Source of the DNA: Caldicellulosiruptor changbaiensis
GTDB taxonomy: Bacteria > Bacillota > Thermoanaerobacteria > Caldicellulosiruptorales > Caldicellulosiruptoraceae
Length of the DNA stretch: 64,000 nt
NCBI RefSeq assembly: GCF_003999255.1
Contig: NZ_CP034791.1
Location: 2,458,501 to 2,522,500, forward strand
Direction: 5' to 3'
In this document: piece by piece, positions 25,195 through 34,120 of the stretch
How the letters are laid out: every line of letters begins with the position of its first letter
How positions within the stretch are numbered: the stretch's first letter is position 1
Position numbers and translations under genes: made by a program
The notes under the pieces: generated by a model
What the model was told of the DNA's origin: nothing
What the model saw: the letters and a program-made list of their open reading frames with translations, nothing else
Database searches by the model: none

Positions 25195-25333
25195 TCTCGT
25201 CCCCCTTTCATATGAAAGTGATTTATTACTTTATCTATTATATACCTATGTTCGAAAAATAACAATGTGAACATTTATTTTAAAGACAAAAAAGCTGCCG
25301 TAGAAAACTTTCCAGGCATTAAGAATAAACTTC

Positions 25334-26356
25334 TTATCTCAAGTACTCTTTGAGTTTCAAATTTACTTTCCTTATCCCCTCAACCACAAGCTTTGCAATC
25401 TCATATGCCCCATACATATTAAAGTGCGTATTGTCTTCTACACCCTCAGGAAACTGGGGATACTCTCCCGGCTTTGCATGGACAAAGAGCTTTTTTGACT
25501 CTTCAACCCCAAGTTTTTCAAAAAGCTGGGAACTCATTTGAAGCAAATCAATCAGAAAAACATTTTCTTCCTCTGCCAACTCCCTCATAGCCTTGGGATA
25601 ATCAAAATGAAGTCCGCTACCAACAATTTTCCCATTTTCATCAAAATGTCTTCGTGCAACAGGTGTCACTAAAACCGGCACAGCTCCTCTTTTTCGTGCC
25701 TCATCTATATAAACCTTTAGCATTATTTTAAATGTAGTATTTGCCTCAGTATGTCTTTTATCATCCTTCTGGTCGTTGTGACCAAACTGGATGAAAAGAT
25801 AATCACCCTCTTTTATATTCTCAAGTATTTTTGTCAGCCTTCCTTCTTCGATGAAGCTTTTAGAGGATCTTCCAGAGTAGGCATGATTGGAAATTGAAAC
25901 TCCTTTTTTAAAAAAGCAGCCAAGCGCCTGACCCCAGCCAGCATAAGGCAAATTTTCCTGGTCGCACACAGTAGAGTCTCCCGCAAGATAAATAACAATC
26001 GGATTTTGGGCTTCTTTAACTTCTATACTACAAACCTCAGCCCCATCAGTTTCAATTTCAAAAATTATTTTTTCATTCTTCACATTCACTGTAAACTCCT
26101 CTTCATATATATCTCCCCTTTTAATTTGTGCGTCCTTTATCATAAGTCTTCTTGGAAAAACCATTACGGTCGCACTTGTAACATCTTTTTTGAAATTTCT
26201 GAGCGCAAGCTTAATATCATAGTTGCCGTTTGGAACATCCACTCTAAACTTAAACGTTTCAAAACCATAGCCCTGTTCTCTATTGTAGAGCGTGCTACCA
26301 CTGACATTTATAAAATCATTTTTTACAATGGGCTCAAAATTGAATTTCAATATCAT
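25334..26356 (-). CDS. SGNH/GDSL esterase, rhamnogalacturonan acetylesterase type (CE12)
   Basis: About 340 residues. The N-terminal 120 form a beta-sandwich, probably carbohydrate-related (FKFRVDVPNGNYDIKLALRN). The catalytic domain has blocks GDSTVCD, SGRSSKSF, FGHNDQKDD and DNTHFNMYGA, supplying Ser, Gly, Asn and the Asp-His pair of the CE12 family. No signal peptide is present, so it acts inside the cell on imported acetylated pectic oligosaccharides. ATG at 26356 follows GGGAGAG; a GTG three codons earlier overlaps it. Confidence 0.8.
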   Translation of the reverse strand: MILKFNFEPIVKNDFINVSGSTLYNREQGYGFETFKFRVDVPNGNYDIKLALRNFKKDVTSATVMVFPRRLMIKDAQIKRGDIYEEEFTVNVKNEKIIFEIETDGAEVCSIEVKEAQNPIVIYLAGDSTVCDQENLPYAGWGQALGCFFKKGVSISNHAYSGRSSKSFIEEGRLTKILENIKEGDYLFIQFGHNDQKDDKRHTEANTTFKIMLKVYIDEARKRGAVPVLVTPVARRHFDENGKIVGSGLHFDYPKAMRELAEEENVFLIDLLQMSSQLFEKLGVEESKKLFVHAKPGEYPQFPEGVEDNTHFNMYGAYEIAKLVVEGIRKVNLKLKEYLR

Positions 26357-26685
26357 AAGAAACACTCTCCCACTTTTTAAAATTTCATATATCTATTTTA
26401 TCCTCAATATCAAAACTATTCAACACAATAACACAATATTTCTCTACATATTGCTATTGAATTCCTCTTGACTTCTTACCCAAAAACCTGTCTTTGTGCA
26501 TAATACCCAATTAAATTTGTGCATATTAACCATTTTTAAAAAGCCAATTTGATTGTGATTAGTTCAGATGTTATAATAATTTCAAGAGGTGTTATATTAA
26601 AATTTAATATCAAAAGGAGTGTGAGACTTTTTCCCACAAGAATCAAACATATTCCTCATAATATCTACAAGAAGGTGGAAAATGG
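26357..26685. other. Divergent intergenic region
   Basis: It separates the CE12 gene from the MFS gene. Besides the promoter at 26549-26577 nothing definite was seen. Confidence 0.4.
26549..26577 (+). promoter_or_regulatory. Promoter of the MFS transporter gene
   Basis: TTGATT and TATAAT are 17 bases apart, with TG one base before the -10 box. The same TTGATT-N17-TATAAT arrangement stands before the glutamate synthase operon. The leader is about 100 bases. Confidence 0.6.
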
Positions 26686-27918
26686 ATGCAACTTGTTTTA
26701 ACGTCAGGACCTTTCAGAGCCCTCCGGCACAAAAACTATAGGTATTACTGGTTTGGGCAGGCAATATCGGTGATTGGTTCTTGGATGCAGAACATGGCAA
26801 TGCAGTGGCTGGCCTTAGAGCTTACAAATTCAGCACTGCTTTTAAGTATTGTCACAGCTATAGAGCAGGTCCCTGTTATGATTCTTTCCCTTTTTGCCGG
26901 TGCAATCTTGGACAGAAAGCAGAAAAAAAGAGTAATTTTGATCACCCAAAGTCTTCTTTTAATATTTGCCTTCCTTCTGTTTTTGATTACATACACACGT
27001 GTTGTTCGGTACTGGCACTTAGTAGTTTTAGCACTGATGAGAGGTCTTGTTACAACATTTGATAATCCCGCCAGGCAGTCCTACATGATAACTCTTGTTG
27101 GAAAAGAGGACTTGCCAAACGCAGTTGGTCTTAACTCTATGATTTTCAACCTTGCAAGAATCATAGGCCCTGCTACCGCAAGCTTGGTAATCTCAACAGT
27201 TGGAATTGAAATGTGTTTTTTGGCAAACGCTATAAGTTTTGTGCCAGTCATTATAGGCGTATTTATGATTGACGCCAAAGAGCCTCAAAAAGAGGAAAAT
27301 GGTAAAAGTGTTTTTGCAGAGGTGATAGAAGGGCTCAAGTATGTGTATAAGACCAAAGTACTTCTGAAAACAATATCGCTTGTTTTAATCATGGGCACAT
27401 TCATACTCAATTTTAACGTTCTTATCCCTGTGTATACAAAACTTGCTCTGGGCAGAAATGAAACAGGTTTTGGACTTTTAATGTCATCGATGGGAATTGG
27501 ATCACTTATAGGCGCATTTTTGACAGCTACAAGAAGAAAGGAAAAGATTAATCTAAATCTTCTTTTCAAATTCATTCTTTCTGTTTCACTGGTTTACATT
27601 CTTTTGGGAATAAACAAAAGCTATAAAGTTGCTTGCGTGCTATTTGTGCTTGTAGGGCTTCTTGCAATAAGCTTTAACACAAGCGCAAACGCTCTTTTGC
27701 AGCTTTCATCAAGCGATGACTTCAGAGCAAGGGTACTGAGTATTTACTTTCTTTGCAATGCTGGAACAACACCGATTGGTAATCTATTTACAGGAACAAT
27801 TTCGCAAAAAATCTCTCCCTGGGCTGGGTTTTATATATCCGGTCTGGTTACTATAGCTTTGGCCACAATCGTATTTATAACTACTTTTAAGAAAAGGAAC
27901 CTTGAGAAAACTAAATAA
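26686..27918 (+). CDS. Major facilitator superfamily transporter (MFS_3/EntS-like)
   Basis: This 410-residue protein has about twelve membrane helices. Features are RALRHKNYRYYWFGQAISVI at the N-terminus, LFAGAILDRKQKKRVI (the loop 2-3 MFS motif) and a second similar loop ATRRKEKINLN mid-protein. This subfamily contains drug and siderophore exporters. GAAGGTGG precedes the ATG. Its 3' end overlaps the convergent AEC transporter gene by 8 bases. The substrate is unknown. Confidence 0.8.
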   Translation: MQLVLTSGPFRALRHKNYRYYWFGQAISVIGSWMQNMAMQWLALELTNSALLLSIVTAIEQVPVMILSLFAGAILDRKQKKRVILITQSLLLIFAFLLFLITYTRVVRYWHLVVLALMRGLVTTFDNPARQSYMITLVGKEDLPNAVGLNSMIFNLARIIGPATASLVISTVGIEMCFLANAISFVPVIIGVFMIDAKEPQKEENGKSVFAEVIEGLKYVYKTKVLLKTISLVLIMGTFILNFNVLIPVYTKLALGRNETGFGLLMSSMGIGSLIGAFLTATRRKEKINLNLLFKFILSVSLVYILLGINKSYKVACVLFVLVGLLAISFNTSANALLQLSSSDDFRARVLSIYFLCNAGTTPIGNLFTGTISQKISPWAGFYISGLVTIALATIVFITTFKKRNLEKTK

Positions 27919-28864
27919 TCTTAATCAGCACCATCAAAAACGGCATTATTACAACCGAAAACACAGTGGAATATGTAATCATAGCAGTTGCAAATTCGTA
28001 GTCGCCATTATATACTCTTGAAATTATAGCTGAATTTACCATCACAGGCATTGCAGACATTATGATAAACACATCTCGCATGAGTTTAGGTACAGGTATA
28101 AAATGAGCCAAAAGCCACGTTATAAAAGGTGTAACAATGAATCTACCTAAAAATACTAACATGCTATCTTTGTCAAATCTAAAATTTTTAAATCCCATCT
28201 CATACATTGTTATCCCAACACAGAAGATGGAAAGGGGGGTGGTAAGCCCTCCTACCATTTTAAAACTGTCAAATATAAACTTTGGAAGTTTTATCTGCAA
28301 AAGTACAAGCACAACTCCTATCAAAAAACCAATCAAAGGTGGGTTAAATATGCGTTTTACAGTATCTATGCTCAAAACCTTCTGGTTTTCTTCTCTGTTG
28401 TCCCTGATAATTCCATAAACGCCCAATGTCCACCATATTGTAGTGTTTGCCATGTAATACAGCAGTGTATAAGGTGTTGCGACATCTCCGAAGAGTGCAA
28501 GAGACATAGGAAGTCCCACAAAAATTGAATTCGAAAGCGAAAATATAGCTGCAAAAAGGCCCCTCCTGTGAGCCTTTACATTTGCAACCCTTGCAAGCAT
28601 CACAGCCACACTATAAGAAAGCAGGATTGATAAAAATGGAATCAAAAGCCCTTTTGCTGAATGTTCAAGTTCACTTTTTGTAAAGGTTGAAGTGAGGTTT
28701 GCTATCATATAAAGTGGCAGCGACACATTTACAACAACCTTTGCAAAAAGGTCTGATACTTTTGAGTCAAACCACCTGTACTTTGCAAGAAAATATCCAA
28801 GCATAAGCACAAATAAAATTACCAGTACTCCCTGAATGGCATTGACAAATGTATGCAGCAACAT
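27911..28864 (-). CDS. AEC (auxin efflux carrier)-family permease
   Basis: This 317-residue membrane protein has about ten helices, with VLMLGYFLAKYRWFDSK near the start, SLSNSIFVGLPMSLALFG in the middle and MSAMPVMVNSAIISRVYNGD near the end, all typical of the AEC family (malonate, malate or other organic acid transport). The start MLLHTFVNAIQG is chosen because AAAGGGGGTC stands seven bases before it. The substrate cannot be assigned. Confidence 0.8.
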   Translation of the reverse strand: MLLHTFVNAIQGVLVILFVLMLGYFLAKYRWFDSKVSDLFAKVVVNVSLPLYMIANLTSTFTKSELEHSAKGLLIPFLSILLSYSVAVMLARVANVKAHRRGLFAAIFSLSNSIFVGLPMSLALFGDVATPYTLLYYMANTTIWWTLGVYGIIRDNREENQKVLSIDTVKRIFNPPLIGFLIGVVLVLLQIKLPKFIFDSFKMVGGLTTPLSIFCVGITMYEMGFKNFRFDKDSMLVFLGRFIVTPFITWLLAHFIPVPKLMRDVFIIMSAMPVMVNSAIISRVYNGDYEFATAMITYSTVFSVVIMPFLMVLIKII

Positions 28865-29198
28865 TTTGACCCCCTTTAAAAGTTTCAGACAAAAAATCAG
28901 TACGATTTTCAAAATATTATACCATTAAAAAACCATTAGGTAGACTAAATTTAATTGTAAACGCTCAGTGTTAAAAAGTCAACATAATTAAATAAGATTC
29001 CAATATTGCATATTAGGATTTTTAATTATTTTTATGGTTTTAAACTCTAAATTCGTTCAAAATAACAACATATTGTTAAACAATTATCATAAAACTTTCA
29101 TATCAAATTTAAAATAACCCACTTTATTTTATCATTTTTTGTGGTATAATTAAACTCAAAACCGCAAAAGTGTTGAATAGTTTTGTAGGAGGTTAAAA
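28865..29198. other. Divergent intergenic region
   Basis: This AT-rich region lies between the AEC gene and the transketolase-like gene. It contains the extended -10 element at 29142-29150; no other site was recognised. Confidence 0.4.
29142..29150 (+). promoter_or_regulatory. Extended -10 promoter of the transketolase-like gene
   Basis: TGGTATAAT fits TGnTATAAT, 49 bases before the start codon; no good -35 box is present. Confidence 0.5.
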
Positions 29199-31487
29199 AT
29201 GGAGAGAGAATTTCAGCTCTGGGAAAAGATTAAAGACATAACTTATCAGTATCTTGATTTTACCCTGAATTACAGGCAAAGTGGACATCCTGGTGGTTCT
29301 CACTCAAAGGCGCATATGTTAATCGCTCTTTTGTTTGGTAAAAAGATGATATATGATATCAGAAAACCAGAACTCAGATTCAACGACAGACTAATTCTTT
29401 CTGCTGGGCACACCATACCAATAATCTACTCACTCTTTGCTGTCATTGGGGATGCTTTTGATGAAATGTACAGGCAAACAAAAGATACAAAATATTTAAT
29501 TGATGAAGACAAACTTGTAAGATATTATGACTTATTAACCTTCAGACACAATAAAGGCTTACCCGGTCATGCCGAGTCAAGCGGAAAGACACTGCTTTTG
29601 AAATTCAACACAGGACCTTCTGCTCATGGTCTTCCAGCATCTGTTGGTCAGGCACTCGCTCTCAAAAAAGCTGGGCTTCAAAACGTCAAGGTATTCTTGA
29701 TTGAAGGCGAAGGAGCGCTGACAGCCGGCGTAACTCATGAGTCTCAAAATGGTGCATGGGCTTACGGGCTTGGAAACCTTTTCTGGCTTTTGGACTGGAA
29801 CGATTTTGGAATAGATGATAGGCCTTTTTCTTCTGTTGTGTATGGTACACCTGACGACTGGTTTTCTGCCCATGGCTGGAAGGTTTATGGAACAATGAAC
29901 GGTCATAGCTGGCAGGATGTCTACTCTACAATCAAAAGAGCAGTTGAAGAAGCAAATGAGAATATTCCTAATCTTATGTGGTTTAAGACCAAAAAAGGAT
30001 ATGAGTATGGCGTGTATGACAACAAATCTCACGGTGTGCCACACAAGAAAAACTCAGAGATTTTCTGGGAGACAAGAAAACCTTTCATGGAAAAGTACGG
30101 GGTTGAGTTTGTAGGTTTTGGAAAGCCTGCGCCATCTGACCCGGACGAAGAGAGAAAACAATGGGAAGAAAACCTCAAGATTATAAACAGGGTACTTACA
30201 TCAGATGAAGAGCTTTTAAAGTATATCACAGACACACTTGTTGAAATTGCAGAAGCTCTGCCAAAAGAAGCACCTTCAACATTTGTTCTAAACCAAAATC
30301 CATATAAAGACCCAGCCATTTATGATTACAAAAATTATCCTGACTGGCTTTTTGCAAAACCAGGCGAAAATGTTCCAAACAGAGCAGCTTTAGCAAAATG
30401 GGGAATGTATATAAACGGTGTGGTCGGCAGAAAATATGGAAGACCTCTTGTGATTGCAACATCTGCTGACCTTACAGAGTCCACAAACCTTCACGGGTTT
30501 GGACTTGGAAAAGACGACTTTGGTGGATTTGGAGTGTATGACAGGGAGAAAAATGTAAATGGAGCAATCTTGCCATCTGCAATTACAGAGTTCTTAAATG
30601 CCGGTGTGTGTGCAGGTTTGGCAACTGTAAATTTGAGTGAAAATCCATATGAAGATTTTAATGGTTTTTGGGCTATAACATCAACATATGGTTCGTTTAT
30701 GTATCTCAAATATGGCGCAATAAGGCTTTTTTCACAGATGGCACAGGACTCTCCAATAAAGTTTGGCAAGGTCATCTGCGTTGCCGGCCACTCTGGACCA
30801 GAGACTGCTGAAGATTCAAGAACACACTTTGGTATATTTGAGCCAGGAGTTTTACAGCTTTTGCCAAAAGGTAAGATTATAAATCTCTATCCATGGGAAC
30901 ACAATGAAGTGCCGGTCTTGCTTGCAGCTGCACTTGCAACTGACATAAATATTATTGCCCTGCATCTTACAAGACCACCTATCGAAGTCCCAGACAGGCA
31001 GGCACTTGGTATTCCATCTCATTTTGAAGCTGCAAAGGGAGCTTATATCATAAATGATTTTGACCCAAATAGGAGAAAGGATGGAACAATAATTGTCAGG
31101 GGCACAAGCACAACCTATAATTTAATAAAGCTTTTACCTCAGCTCAGAAAAGATTTTAACCTCAAGATAATTGCCGCACCAAGTTATGAACTTTTTATGA
31201 TGCAGGAAGATGAATACAGAAACAAAGTGCTGCCACTTGAAGACTGGATGGACTCCATGGTAATCACAAACGAGAGCAAAAAGCTCATGCATGAGTGGAT
31301 ATTTTCAAAAGTGTCCGAAGAGTACTCACTTTCAAGCGACTGGGATGACAGGTGGCGAACAGGTGGAACAGTTGATGAAGTTTTAAAAGAAGCTCATTTA
31401 GATGTTGATAACCTCTATGAAGGTATAGTAAGATTTGTGAAAGATAGAGATAAAAGACTTATGAAATTACAGGCAATAATTAAATAA
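29199..31487 (+). CDS. Transketolase-like thiamine diphosphate enzyme of unusual length
   Basis: This is a 762-residue protein. The N-terminal third has transketolase motifs: SGHPGGSHSKAHML near residue 28, RLILSAGHTIPI near 65, and the ThDP-binding GEGALTAGVTHESQNGAWAY near 170 with WLLDWNDFGID further on. The middle has LVIATSADLTES, GAILPSAITEFLNAGVCAGL and the Pyr-domain GPETAEDSRTHF near 535; the end has IIVRGTSTTYNLI and a helical tail. True transketolases are about 630-670 residues and have GDGE..EG; here it is GEGA. It is monocistronic with AGGAGG upstream. It is probably a ketol-transferring or related ThDP enzyme in sugar metabolism; the substrate is unknown. Confidence 0.7.
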   Translation: MEREFQLWEKIKDITYQYLDFTLNYRQSGHPGGSHSKAHMLIALLFGKKMIYDIRKPELRFNDRLILSAGHTIPIIYSLFAVIGDAFDEMYRQTKDTKYLIDEDKLVRYYDLLTFRHNKGLPGHAESSGKTLLLKFNTGPSAHGLPASVGQALALKKAGLQNVKVFLIEGEGALTAGVTHESQNGAWAYGLGNLFWLLDWNDFGIDDRPFSSVVYGTPDDWFSAHGWKVYGTMNGHSWQDVYSTIKRAVEEANENIPNLMWFKTKKGYEYGVYDNKSHGVPHKKNSEIFWETRKPFMEKYGVEFVGFGKPAPSDPDEERKQWEENLKIINRVLTSDEELLKYITDTLVEIAEALPKEAPSTFVLNQNPYKDPAIYDYKNYPDWLFAKPGENVPNRAALAKWGMYINGVVGRKYGRPLVIATSADLTESTNLHGFGLGKDDFGGFGVYDREKNVNGAILPSAITEFLNAGVCAGLATVNLSENPYEDFNGFWAITSTYGSFMYLKYGAIRLFSQMAQDSPIKFGKVICVAGHSGPETAEDSRTHFGIFEPGVLQLLPKGKIINLYPWEHNEVPVLLAAALATDINIIALHLTRPPIEVPDRQALGIPSHFEAAKGAYIINDFDPNRRKDGTIIVRGTSTTYNLIKLLPQLRKDFNLKIIAAPSYELFMMQEDEYRNKVLPLEDWMDSMVITNESKKLMHEWIFSKVSEEYSLSSDWDDRWRTGGTVDEVLKEAHLDVDNLYEGIVRFVKDRDKRLMKLQAIIK

Positions 31488-31494
31488 TAAAATT

Positions 31495-31532
31495 GAGCGG
31501 TTGGGCTTTCTTTTTCCCTCCCGCTCTTTTTT
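31495..31532. terminator. Bidirectional terminator between convergent genes
   Basis: GAGCGG pairs with CCGCTC, followed by six T on the plus strand. It serves the transketolase-like gene and possibly the AraC gene. Confidence 0.65.
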
Positions 31533-31534
31533 AT

Positions 31535-33853
31535 TCATGCTTTATTTATTTCTCTGAACTTGTTTGGTGAGACTCCTTCAACCTTCTTAAATGCTTTCGT
31601 GAAACCACTTACTTCTGTGTAGCCAATCAACTTTGCAATTTGTGTCACTGAATAGTTTGTCGAAAGCAACAGTTCTTTAGCACGATTCATCCTGAGATTT
31701 AATATATAGTCGCTAAGGTTTTGCCCCGTCTTCTCTTTGAAAATTGCAGAAAGATATTGCGGAGTGATGTCAAACTTTTCAGCAATCGCTGATAACGAAA
31801 TATCAGGGTTTGTAAATTCTTTTTCAATAAATTCCAATATACTGCCAATCAGGTCATTTCCGCCCTTTTGCCTATTTGCTATAACACTTCTTGTAAGATT
31901 TAAAAAGTCCTCTTTTATACACGAAAAGATCTTCTTTGGATTTTTTTCTTCAAGAATTAGTTTCATCACTTCTTCTGGCTGAGGTTTTAACTTTTCGTTA
32001 AGTTCATTTGGTACACTATTTAGAATTTGATAGTACAGGCCATACAAATACACAAATATCATTTTGCCAAGATGGGGGGATGCCAAGTTAGTAATATATT
32101 CTAATACTTCATCTAAAATCTTCTCAACCTTCTCACCTGCTGCATCCTTAATAGAATTTGTAAGTCTATTTTCAATATCCTTTGGTAAAAATTCGCCCTG
32201 CTGTATTACATCTTTGTGAAGTTGCATAAAACTGAACACTTTTAAATTTGGTTTTGTAAACTTTAAGTTTAAAACCTTTTCTGCCTGTTCATAAGCAGAT
32301 TTAATATTTCCTATTCCTTTTTGAATATTACTAATTCCCACAGAAATATATATCGCAAAATTCTTTTCAAGAAAATCTATCATTGTTTCAAATATATGGG
32401 ATAATTTCAAAATAAATTCTCTTTCGTCTGAACTGGTTTCTATAATCAGACTTATTTTGGTTTTTGACATAAAAATCTCCCAATACCTAATACCATTGTT
32501 TACCAGAAGCTCATTGAGGACGTTTGTAATTACAAAAGTAGCCAGGGCATACTCTTGTTCAGTTTCTTCCTTAATAAATCCAGAACAATCATCCACCTCA
32601 AGAACAGCCACAATAAAATTGTCATTTGGATTTTCCAAACCCAATGTTCTTAACTCAATTTCGCCAATCTCTTTTTGTGTTAGATTTCCTGTTAATAATT
32701 GAAATAAAAGGTTGTTTTTTATAATTGGAGTAAATCGTAAAATCTGATTTTTTAGCTCATCTTCTTTTGTAAGAGCTATCTGGACAAGTTCCCTAATCAC
32801 TTCGTATTCACTTTTATTTTTTTGAGTTGGCTCTGTATGTCTTGATTGAAGTAAATTCTTTATTTCACTTAGTGGTCTATAATTTTGAAGACTGAAGAAA
32901 AAGATCAAAATGCTTCCTGCAATGCTCATAAGACCAAGCAAAAGAAGACTGAAATTTCTGATTCTTCTTATCTCTTCGAAGAAATTGTTGACTGGAACCA
33001 TAGATATGTATTTCCATCCATAAGTTGGCGAAACTATATAATATACAATCCATTTCTCATTGTTAATTTTCAGTTCTTTTATATTAAAGTCTCTATAAAT
33101 TGAAAAGTTAAGTCGTGGAAGACTAATATTGTCTTCTTTATTTGAAGCTACCTGCAGAATCTGGTTATTGTCCCTATCTAATATCCATATAATTCCCTTA
33201 GGATAACTTATTATTTCTTTCATCAAGCTTATAATCTTTGACTGATCAATTATTACAAACACATTAGCGTTCTTACCATTGATATTCCATCTTGATAGAG
33301 TATTGGCAAATAAAATTGTCTGCATTTCCTTGTAATCCGCTTTGACTTTAAAAGAAGGGATATATTTTAGTTGATATTCTCCATTTAAAAGTTCTTTCCA
33401 CTTATCATAATTGAGATTAAGTGGTCGGTAAACATATGTATAGTAGTTGTAAGGCGTTGTAGTATATGATGGTCCTATTATCAGATTTTGTGAATCTATG
33501 TATATAAAGGCGTCTAATATGTAAGAATTTTTATACGTTTGTGAAGAAATCTCTCTGCAAAGGTTCCGAATGTTCAAAAGTCTATCGTTGCTGTCCAAAG
33601 CTTCACTTGCTTCAGGTAAAAAAATAAAGTAGTAGGGGTTTAGATTAATCCAATCAGCCAAGGACTCAACAGGTCCCATCACTTCATTTTCCATCTTATC
33701 CTTTAGCTGATTTAAGGCAGTTTTGTTGTATCTATATAAACTCAGTAACATAATTTGCTTTACATTAAAGTACGCACCGATTCCTATTAAAAGAGGAACC
33801 ACAAATATTATAAGGTATGAAAAAACAAATCTCCATAGAGCCTTTTTAAACAT
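31535..33853 (-). CDS. Membrane-bound AraC-family sensor-regulator
   Basis: This 772-residue protein has a membrane helix at residues 9-31, an extracytoplasmic Cache-like sensor at about 35-295 (with YTTTPYNYYTYVYRPLN), a second helix at about 298-320 (NFSLLLLGLMSIAGSILIFF), a cytoplasmic region with GGDEF-like degenerate sequence, and a C-terminal AraC double HTH (ISLSAIAEKFDITPQYLSAI, then VTQIAKLIGYTEVSGFTKAF). Such regulators sense an external sugar directly and activate nearby genes. It is divergent from the solute-binding protein gene, so the LplA/B/C-type transporter is the likely target. Confidence 0.85.
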   Translation of the reverse strand: MFKKALWRFVFSYLIIFVVPLLIGIGAYFNVKQIMLLSLYRYNKTALNQLKDKMENEVMGPVESLADWINLNPYYFIFLPEASEALDSNDRLLNIRNLCREISSQTYKNSYILDAFIYIDSQNLIIGPSYTTTPYNYYTYVYRPLNLNYDKWKELLNGEYQLKYIPSFKVKADYKEMQTILFANTLSRWNINGKNANVFVIIDQSKIISLMKEIISYPKGIIWILDRDNNQILQVASNKEDNISLPRLNFSIYRDFNIKELKINNEKWIVYYIVSPTYGWKYISMVPVNNFFEEIRRIRNFSLLLLGLMSIAGSILIFFFSLQNYRPLSEIKNLLQSRHTEPTQKNKSEYEVIRELVQIALTKEDELKNQILRFTPIIKNNLLFQLLTGNLTQKEIGEIELRTLGLENPNDNFIVAVLEVDDCSGFIKEETEQEYALATFVITNVLNELLVNNGIRYWEIFMSKTKISLIIETSSDEREFILKLSHIFETMIDFLEKNFAIYISVGISNIQKGIGNIKSAYEQAEKVLNLKFTKPNLKVFSFMQLHKDVIQQGEFLPKDIENRLTNSIKDAAGEKVEKILDEVLEYITNLASPHLGKMIFVYLYGLYYQILNSVPNELNEKLKPQPEEVMKLILEEKNPKKIFSCIKEDFLNLTRSVIANRQKGGNDLIGSILEFIEKEFTNPDISLSAIAEKFDITPQYLSAIFKEKTGQNLSDYILNLRMNRAKELLLSTNYSVTQIAKLIGYTEVSGFTKAFKKVEGVSPNKFREINKA

Positions 33854-34020
33854 TAATCAATCCTCCTCAATTTTATAAGGCTTAAAAAGACTAATTTTGG
33901 GCAATTTCAATTATAATATAAGCACTTTTCAAAAGCAATGGAGTTAAGAAGAAAATATAAAGAAACGTGTATTTTTTTAAGAATATTAATATAGTCACTA
34001 TAACCTTAACATTTTCCTCT

Positions 34021-34049
34021 TTATACTTTATGCAATGTGCATATATAAT
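34021..34049 (+). promoter_or_regulatory. Promoter/operator of the oligosaccharide transporter operon
   Basis: TTATAC and TATAAT are 17 bases apart. The spacer holds the inverted repeat TATGCA-ATG-TGCATA (34029-34043), a candidate site for the divergent AraC regulator or another factor. AAAGGAGG follows about 60 bases later. Confidence 0.5.
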
Positions 34050-34120
34050 TAGAGCTGTAAGTTGGGTGTCATTTTTGATTTGGGCAAAACAAAACTTAAT
34101 GTTAAAGGAGGTTTTAGTTG

